A program made the position numbers and the translations under genes. A stretch of DNA of 27,910 nt from JBDKTH01 sp964558295 (GTDB taxonomy: Bacteria; Planctomycetota; Planctomycetia; Pirellulales; Thermoguttaceae), in contig CAZLDQ010000059.1 of assembly GCA_964558295.1 (NCBI GenBank), forward strand, positions 1-27,910, written 5' to 3'. The first letter of the stretch is position 1. Every line of letters begins with the position of its first letter. The notes beneath the pieces are model-generated. The model saw only the letters and a program-made list of their open reading frames with translations, did no database searches and was not told where the DNA came from. This document shows, piece by piece, positions 23,663 through 27,910 of the stretch.

Positions 23663-23712
23663 GAGGGAAAGGCTGGATGCTGAATGATAAATGCTGAAGA
23701 CAACGGAGTGTA

Positions 23713-24270
23713 TTAGGGGCTTGGTTCGAGGAACTTGCTGGGGCCTTTCTTGGTTTCGCGGAGCCAACCGAGGAGCATGAGCAGGGGGAGGCTAACGGCG
23801 GCGGTGTAGGCGGCTGTGCCGAGGGCATGTGATAGAAGGGTGGTCAGCGGGGCCGCCGGGCTGAGGAGCCAGTGGCCCAGGGCTTGAAGCCCGGTCAAGG
23901 CACAGGTCGCCCCCAAGACGCTGAGCACTCGCAGGCCGAGCGACTCCAGACGCACGCGGGCCCGAAGCCAAGTCAGGGCGTAACCGACCAACAGGAAGCT
24001 GGCCAGCCCCAAGCCGACGCGCCCCGGGGCGAGCAGGTCTTCGACCAGGCCAATCCCGCCTGCGGCCCAAAATGCCCAACGATGGGGGACCAAGAGCAGC
24101 CAGACGACTGCCAGCAGCGCTAGCAGATTGGGCTCGACCGGTCCAATCCGAAGCAGATCGACCAGGGCGGTCTGGGCGACCGCGGTTAGATACAAGATCG
24201 GGAGCAGAAGGACGAACTGCATGGGCGATTGGGAGGGGGAAGGGCCAATGGGTTTGGACGGTCGGAACAC
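23713..24270 (-). CDS. mreD: Rod shape-determining protein MreD
   Basis: A 185-residue integral membrane protein if started at GTG 24270, which has a ggagg 11 bases upstream; an internal ATG at 24222 would give 169 residues (MQFVLLLPILYLTAVAQTAL) but has no ribosome-binding site. Five to six hydrophobic segments cover most of the chain. The pattern of a Pro-Asn-Leu-Leu-Ala-Leu segment (VEPNLLALLAVVWLLLVPHRWAF), then GLVEDLLAPGRVGLGLASFLLVGYAL, is characteristic of MreD. MreD is part of the elongasome that positions peptidoglycan synthesis. It is followed by the PBP2 gene (about 50 bp) and preceded by the TPR gene (48 bp). mreB and mreC, the usual upstream partners, are not in this window. Confidence 0.85.
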   Translation of the reverse strand: MFRPSKPIGPSPSQSPMQFVLLLPILYLTAVAQTALVDLLRIGPVEPNLLALLAVVWLLLVPHRWAFWAAGGIGLVEDLLAPGRVGLGLASFLLVGYALTWLRARVRLESLGLRVLSVLGATCALTGLQALGHWLLSPAAPLTTLLSHALGTAAYTAAVSLPLLMLLGWLRETKKGPSKFLEPSP

Positions 24271-24318
24271 CGACGCGACCGCCTCCGATGGTACCTGGCG
24301 GTGGGAGGCACGACAAGG

Positions 24319-25191
24319 TCAGCCAAAGATCTTGCGCAAGGGCCACATCACCACGACCGGCACGATCATCGAGAGGAACCAGGAGAGCGGCGTGGTCGGA
24401 CCAATCAGGATCACCACGGCGGCGCTCAGCATGGCGGCGAGGACCAGCCAGCGGTTGGCATGTCGCGGTTCACCGTCATGTTTTTCGGGCAGGGCCTTGC
24501 GTTCGACGAGTTTCATGGCGACTTGTCGGCGTTTGGCTTGGCGGCGGATTTCCTCGACGAGCGGTTCTGTGCCGGGGGTGTCTTCCAAGAGACTGGCCAG
24601 GGCCATGGCCTGATTGTCTTGGCGTCGTTCCTGGAGGAGCCGAGCCATGGCCAATTGGGCGTAGCAGTCGTTGGGGTCGAGCTTTAAGGCCCGTTTGAGG
24701 CTTTCGGCGGCCTCCTCATGGCGTCGCTGGCGAAACTGGGCCATGCCCAAGGCGGCCCAGGCGGTAGACGAGTTTTCCGCGGCGGCAATCGCCCGCAGGG
24801 CCGCTTCTTCGCCGAGCCGGGGACCGCGTTCATAGGCCATGAACCAGGCATAGTCGGCCAACAGATGCGGCTTGCCGTGGGATAGTTCGATCGCCCGTTC
24901 CAACGACTGTTGGGCCAGCGTCATCCGATTCGCGCGCCACGCGGCCAAGCCCAGGAGGAATTGGATCTGTTCGTTTTCCGGAGCCAGTTCGACCGCCCGG
25001 CGGGCCTCGCCCAAAGCGACTTCGACCTCATCAGCCTTTAGTAGCGCATTGACGCGCAGTGCGCGCACTTGGGCGTCGTCGGGACAAAGCGTCACCAGAC
25101 GATCGGCCAGGGCAACGGCTTCGGCTACGTCGCCCCGTTGGATCGCCGCCTCGGCTTCGTCGACGAGTTGTTGGATGTCAGCAGCGTCCAT
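24319..25191 (-). CDS. TPR-repeat membrane protein
   Basis: A 290-residue protein when started at ATG 25191 (MDAADIQQLVDEAEAAIQRGDVAEA); the frame extends further upstream, but that part is low-complexity and shadows the anti-sigma gene. Residues 4-195 are built of about five TPR-like units (GDVAEAVALADRLVTLCPDD; VALGEARRAVELAPENEQ; AQQSLERAIELSHGKP; EAAESLKRALKLDPND). A charged linker (212-243) is followed by two hydrophobic helices (about 247-264 and 269-284) ending in a short basic tail. It is likely anchored by its C-terminus with the TPRs facing the cytoplasm, as a protein-protein scaffold. It sits between the anti-sigma gene (79 bp) and mreD (48 bp) on the same strand, so a role in the cell-envelope machinery is possible; no function can be named. 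Confidence 0.85.
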   Translation of the reverse strand: MDAADIQQLVDEAEAAIQRGDVAEAVALADRLVTLCPDDAQVRALRVNALLKADEVEVALGEARRAVELAPENEQIQFLLGLAAWRANRMTLAQQSLERAIELSHGKPHLLADYAWFMAYERGPRLGEEAALRAIAAAENSSTAWAALGMAQFRQRRHEEAAESLKRALKLDPNDCYAQLAMARLLQERRQDNQAMALASLLEDTPGTEPLVEEIRRQAKRRQVAMKLVERKALPEKHDGEPRHANRWLVLAAMLSAAVVILIGPTTPLSWFLSMIVPVVVMWPLRKIFG

Positions 25192-25270
25192 TCGGATTAC
25201 ACCCCCACTTGGCAGTGTATCTCCGCGCAGCGGTGATGGCAAGAAAGGATGGGCGAGACGAGCAGGACGA

Positions 25271-26494
25271 TTATGGCTTTGCCTTGGCAGGCGGGGCAGC
25301 AGCCGCTGGCGAAGCGGGTTGGCCGGCCATCGGCTTGTCGGCCACCACGCGTAGCTCGATCCGCACGCGATAGGTAAGTTGGTCGGAAGTCGCTCGGTCA
25401 CGGCGGGCCTGCTTGCCCTGGGGCGCTTCCCTTTGCTGTTGGGCGATGGGCTGAGCCTGGGGCATTGGGCGAACCGCCTCCCGTTCCTCCAATTTGCTCG
25501 CATTGAGCGTTTGCCCCTCTTGCGGCTTCGTGACGGTTGGGGATTTGGCCTCCTGACGCATTTTGGCGACGGGTGGCTGTTGCCTGGAGGATTGCAGGTT
25601 GGTTTCTTGCTCCAGGCTAAATCCATCGGCAGGCACGGCGTTCGCTTGATCGACGGCCAGCAGTCCCACCGGTGTGGGCTCGGAGACCGAAACGAACAGG
25701 TCAGGGCAGACCTTGAGTTTGGCCAACAGAGCCTGCAATTCGTCGCGTGTGGCAGAGAATTCGATCAACGAGCCATCGGGCGACTGGGTGACCGGCCGGC
25801 GATCCTGAAGCGGTTCCGTGTCGAAATCCTTCTTCAGATCGGTTCCCCCCTTGGCCAGACGGTTGGCGGAAACTTGACGGGACCAATCGGCCGCCAGAAG
25901 CTCTTGGATGACCTGTTGCCGGGCCGCTTCGCGAGTAATCTCACACTGGACAATCACCAGCGGCAGTTGGTCGGCTGGCGCGGCCTCGGCAGCCGGCGCC
26001 GGAGCCGTTTCCGCCATCTTGCGACTTGCTTGGATCGAGGGGATCTCGGCCGGCGCAGCGGCTTTGGGGGCCATGGCCACTTGGCGATCGGCCGGCGGCT
26101 CCCCTTCCGGGCCGCGGAGCCACATCAGCAGCGCCACGGCAAGGGCTGCTGCCGGCCAGAACCAGATACGAGGCTGCTTCAGACGCTGGCCGATCGACGG
26201 CTTGGCGATGGGCTCCGCCGGCGTCGCCGTAGCGGCGGCAGCTTGCGTTGCCGCCACGGGGGATTCCGAGAGCATACGCCGTTCGGCCAGACGCAAGACG
26301 CGAGCGCTGAGGTCCTCGTCAATGCGATGGGCGGGAAGCGCGTGAAGCGCATGGCTCAGTGTACGCAACTCGTCAAGCTGTCGCCTCGCCGCCGGATCGC
26401 CGGCCAACAACTGTTCCACGCGCGCACGCTCGTCGGCGGTCAATTCGCCGTCCAGGTAGGCGCTGAGCAGTTCGTATTCCGGCAAGTCCTTCAT
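25271..26494 (-). CDS. Membrane-bound anti-sigma factor with zinc-less N-terminal domain
   Basis: A 407-residue single-pass protein. Residues 1-52 (YELLSAYLDGELTADERARVEQLLAGDPAARRQL) follow the anti-sigma fold of the ZAS family but lack the HxxxCxxC zinc ligands: Cys is replaced by Asp/Pro/Ala. A transmembrane helix lies at about 110-127 (WFWPAAALAVALLMWL). The extracytoplasmic part has an Ala/Pro-rich linker, a compact-looking domain at about 175-290 (LPLVIVQCEITREAARQQVIQELLAADW; ELQALLAKLKVCPDLFVSV), and a Gln/Pro-rich C-terminus. Its ATG overlaps the sigma-factor stop (ATGA, 26491-26494), the standard arrangement for a cognate pair. It probably holds the ECF factor inactive at the membrane and releases it on an envelope signal. 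Confidence 0.88.
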   Translation of the reverse strand: MKDLPEYELLSAYLDGELTADERARVEQLLAGDPAARRQLDELRTLSHALHALPAHRIDEDLSARVLRLAERRMLSESPVAATQAAAATATPAEPIAKPSIGQRLKQPRIWFWPAAALAVALLMWLRGPEGEPPADRQVAMAPKAAAPAEIPSIQASRKMAETAPAPAAEAAPADQLPLVIVQCEITREAARQQVIQELLAADWSRQVSANRLAKGGTDLKKDFDTEPLQDRRPVTQSPDGSLIEFSATRDELQALLAKLKVCPDLFVSVSEPTPVGLLAVDQANAVPADGFSLEQETNLQSSRQQPPVAKMRQEAKSPTVTKPQEGQTLNASKLEEREAVRPMPQAQPIAQQQREAPQGKQARRDRATSDQLTYRVRIELRVVADKPMAGQPASPAAAAPPAKAKP

Positions 26495-27057
26495 GGCATC
26501 AGCACGTCTTTAAGTTGTTCCCGCAGTTGCAGACGGGCACGATGCAGTCGACTCCGCACGGTGCCGATCGGCAAGTTGAGAATCTCGGCGATCGTCTCGT
26601 AGCAGCAGCCGTCGATTTCCCGCAGCACGAGGACGGCGCGATATTCGTCCTCCAAGGCCGCAATCGCTCCGCGCACCTGCCGACAGCGTTCGGCCTGTTC
26701 CAAGTGTTCGACGGGACCCACTTGTCCGTCAACCGGCTCGGTACCGCTGGCCTCATAGGCCTGTTCGACCGACGTGGTCGGCCGGCGGCGGCGTCGCTGG
26801 GTAGCCGCCACATTGAAGGCGATCCGATACAGCCACGTGTAGAACGCACTGGCCTGATGGAACGACTCCAATTTGAGGAAGGCCTGGATCAACGCCTCCT
26901 GGACAATGTCCAGGGCATCCTCCGCATTGCCGACTACATGGACCATGGTGTTGTACAGGCGATCCTGATACTTTTGCACCAATTGGCCAAAGGCGGCCGA
27001 CTTGCCTGAGAGTGTTTCGGCGATCAGTTGGGCATCGTCGTGCACAGGCAGGTCCAA
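26491..27057 (-). CDS. ECF RNA polymerase sigma factor (RpoE-like)
   Basis: A 188-residue sigma factor. Region 2 spans about residues 22-92: FGQLVQKYQDRLYNTMVHVVGN, then EDALDIVQEALIQAF (46-60) and FYTWLYRIAFNVAATQRRRRR (72-92), a standard core-binding and -10-reading region. Region 4 spans about 123-182 with ALEDEYRAVLVLREIDGCCYETIAEIL and the recognition helix LPIGTVRSRLHRARLQL (162-178). The frame begins at TTG 27057; a GTG four codons later (27045) is an equally possible start. It overlaps the anti-sigma gene by 4 bp and heads a same-strand run ending with mreD and the PBP2 gene. A sigma-70-like promoter lies about 80 bp upstream. Confidence 0.93.
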   Translation of the reverse strand: MDLPVHDDAQLIAETLSGKSAAFGQLVQKYQDRLYNTMVHVVGNAEDALDIVQEALIQAFLKLESFHQASAFYTWLYRIAFNVAATQRRRRRPTTSVEQAYEASGTEPVDGQVGPVEHLEQAERCRQVRGAIAALEDEYRAVLVLREIDGCCYETIAEILNLPIGTVRSRLHRARLQLREQLKDVLMP

Positions 27058-27404
27058 AATTAAGACGCTCCGAACAGGCCAAAAGTTCCCTCCAGTCGTC
27101 CGCCGACCGAGGCCGCCGTCCTTTGAGCAACAGCTCCCATGATCGGCTTTTAGGGTTCGGTTGTCAAACCCTCGTCAGGAAAGTACTTGCGTCAGCAGGG
27201 GGGACGGATTGACGGCAAGGCGAAGACATTCTGGAGAGGGGGTTGCTGATCCGCCATCCACCTCCGTGCAGCAGCGAAACCGTGCCGCCCCCGGTTGCGC
27301 CGTGTGACAGCATGGTTGACTCGATTTTCTTTCCGCAAGACGCGCGCTACACTGAGCTTCGATTGCAAGCGAAGCCGAGGAATACTCGATGGATGATGTT
27401 TCCT
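27058..27404. other. Intergenic region between sigma-factor gene and UDP-sugar gene
   Basis: Holds the promoter-like sequence at 27139-27167. Towards the right, GCTTCG (27356-27361) and CGAAGC (27370-27375) form a hairpin about 30 bp after the stop of the UDP-sugar decarboxylase gene; it lacks a T run. No gene is supported in this stretch. Confidence 0.45.
27139..27167 (-). promoter_or_regulatory. Sigma-70-like promoter of the sigma/anti-sigma/mreD/mrdA run
   Basis: On the minus strand TTGACA (27162-27167) is a perfect -35 box, followed by 17 bases and GATCAT (27139-27144; four of six matches to the -10 consensus). It lies about 80 bp before the sigma-factor start. The -35 box lies within an imperfect inverted repeat (agggtt ... 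aaccct, 27152-27172) that could be an operator. Confidence 0.45.
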
Positions 27405-27910
27405 CTAATAATTGGGGGTGGGCGGGCGGTAATGGCGCAGGTCGATCGTGCGGAACCAGTCGATCGTTTTAGCCAGCCCTTCGCGCAAGGACACTCTGGG
27501 TTCCCAGTGGAGAACCTTTTTGGCCAAGGTGATGTCGGGCTGGCGCTGGGTGGGAGCATCGGGGGGGAGCGGCTGGTAGACCAGCTTCGAGCGGGCCCCG
27601 GTCATCTCGATGACGATTTCGGCCAACTCCTTGATCGTGAATTCCCCGGGGTTTCCGAGATTCCCCGGGCCGATGCAGTCCTCGGAATTCTCCATCATCC
27701 GGATCATGCCCTCGATCATGTCGTCGCGATAGCAGAACGAGCGGGTCTGGGAGCCGTCGCCGAAGATGGTGATGTCTTCGCCGCAGAGGGCCTGGCGGAT
27801 GAAATTGGAGATCACGCGTCCATCGAAGGGATGCATGCGCGGGCCGTAGGTGTTGAAGATCCGCACGATCCGCACGTTAACCCGATTCATGCGGTGGTAG
27901 TCCATAAACA
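27405..27910 (-). CDS. UDP-glucuronate decarboxylase (UDP-xylose synthase), C-terminal part
   Basis: The C-terminal 167 or so residues of an extended short-chain dehydrogenase; the gene continues beyond the right edge, so the NAD-binding loop and the Tyr-Lys pair are not visible. The part seen reads FMDYHRMNRVNVRIVRIFNTYGPRM, FDGRVISNFIRQAL, ITIFGDGSQTRSFCYRDDMIEGMIRMM and GNLGNPGEFTIKELAEIV, which closely follows bacterial and plant UDP-xylose synthases (UXS) and not UDP-glucose 4-epimerases. The enzyme oxidises and decarboxylates UDP-glucuronate to UDP-xylose in the cytoplasm for surface polysaccharides. The ATG at 27905 is internal, because the family continues upstream with a YDEGKR segment outside the window. 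Confidence 0.9.
   Translation of the reverse strand, partial: FMDYHRMNRVNVRIVRIFNTYGPRMHPFDGRVISNFIRQALCGEDITIFGDGSQTRSFCYRDDMIEGMIRMMENSEDCIGPGNLGNPGEFTIKELAEIVIEMTGARSKLVYQPLPPDAPTQRQPDITLAKKVLHWEPRVSLREGLAKTIDWFRTIDLRHYRPPTPNY

Noticed and set aside
23682..23700. Short near-repeat of atgctgaatgataaatgctg before the PBP2 gene, similar to CATTCATC-type runs at 2609-2626
   Set aside because: The runs are too short and degenerate to call a repeat family from one window; they may be low-complexity intergenic sequence.
25192..25626. N-terminal extension of the TPR protein (145 extra residues)
   Set aside because: The extension is Arg/Pro/Ser-rich, lies opposite-frame within the anti-sigma gene on the same strand and has no TPR; the ATG at 25191 begins the helical repeats.

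Overview
The window looks like a chromosomal segment of a planctomycete, most likely of the Pirellulales. The signs are: an ECF sigma factor gene overlapping a Ser/Thr kinase-TPR gene; a secreted protein with the planctomycete N-terminal motif EPLEQRTLLS followed by dockerin-like and cadherin-like modules; a YD-repeat (RHS) protein with Ca-binding-type loops; and a Gram-negative set of TolC, MFP, RND, MreD and PBP2. GC content is high by eye, and coding density is high outside a few 300-640 bp gaps. The genus cannot be fixed from the sequence alone.

Layout. 1-2900: accessory region. It has an unassigned edge, then on the minus strand a 5'-truncated RHS/YD-repeat gene with a variable C-terminal tail, overlapped by a small membrane-protein gene (toxin-tail/immunity arrangement). 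A roughly 50 bp direct repeat brackets the cassette. 2919-7778 (+): ECF sigma factor, membrane-anchored kinase with TPRs (ATGA overlap), and a secreted dockerin/cadherin-like protein. 7779-8418: long non-coding gap with a 102 bp inverted-repeat element and a second copy of a spaced motif that also lies upstream of the secreted-protein gene. 8419-10227 (+): a triple-PAS protein ending in a receiver domain, with the histidine-kinase core apparently missing. 10240-12310 (-): GDP-mannose 4,6-dehydratase followed by a flippase-like membrane protein. 12588-14273 (+): EttA-type ABC-F protein.

14367-21160: a complete tripartite efflux locus. The tolC-like gene is divergent from tetR-MFP-RND, with a symmetric double operator candidate between them. 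21461-27057 (-): a five-gene run read as ECF sigma factor, anti-sigma factor, TPR membrane protein, MreD, PBP2, headed by a promoter-like TTGACA-17-GATCAT. This ties a sigma/anti-sigma switch to cell-wall elongation proteins. 27405-27910 (-): C-terminal part of a UDP-glucuronate decarboxylase gene running off the right edge.

Points most worth following up: the paired spaced motif at 5991-6033 and 7870-7912; the PAS-REC protein that seems to have lost its kinase core by internal deletion; the RHS tail with an HExxH-like site lacking the first His; and the sigma-to-PBP2 gene run. All calls come from reading the sequence; no database search was run.
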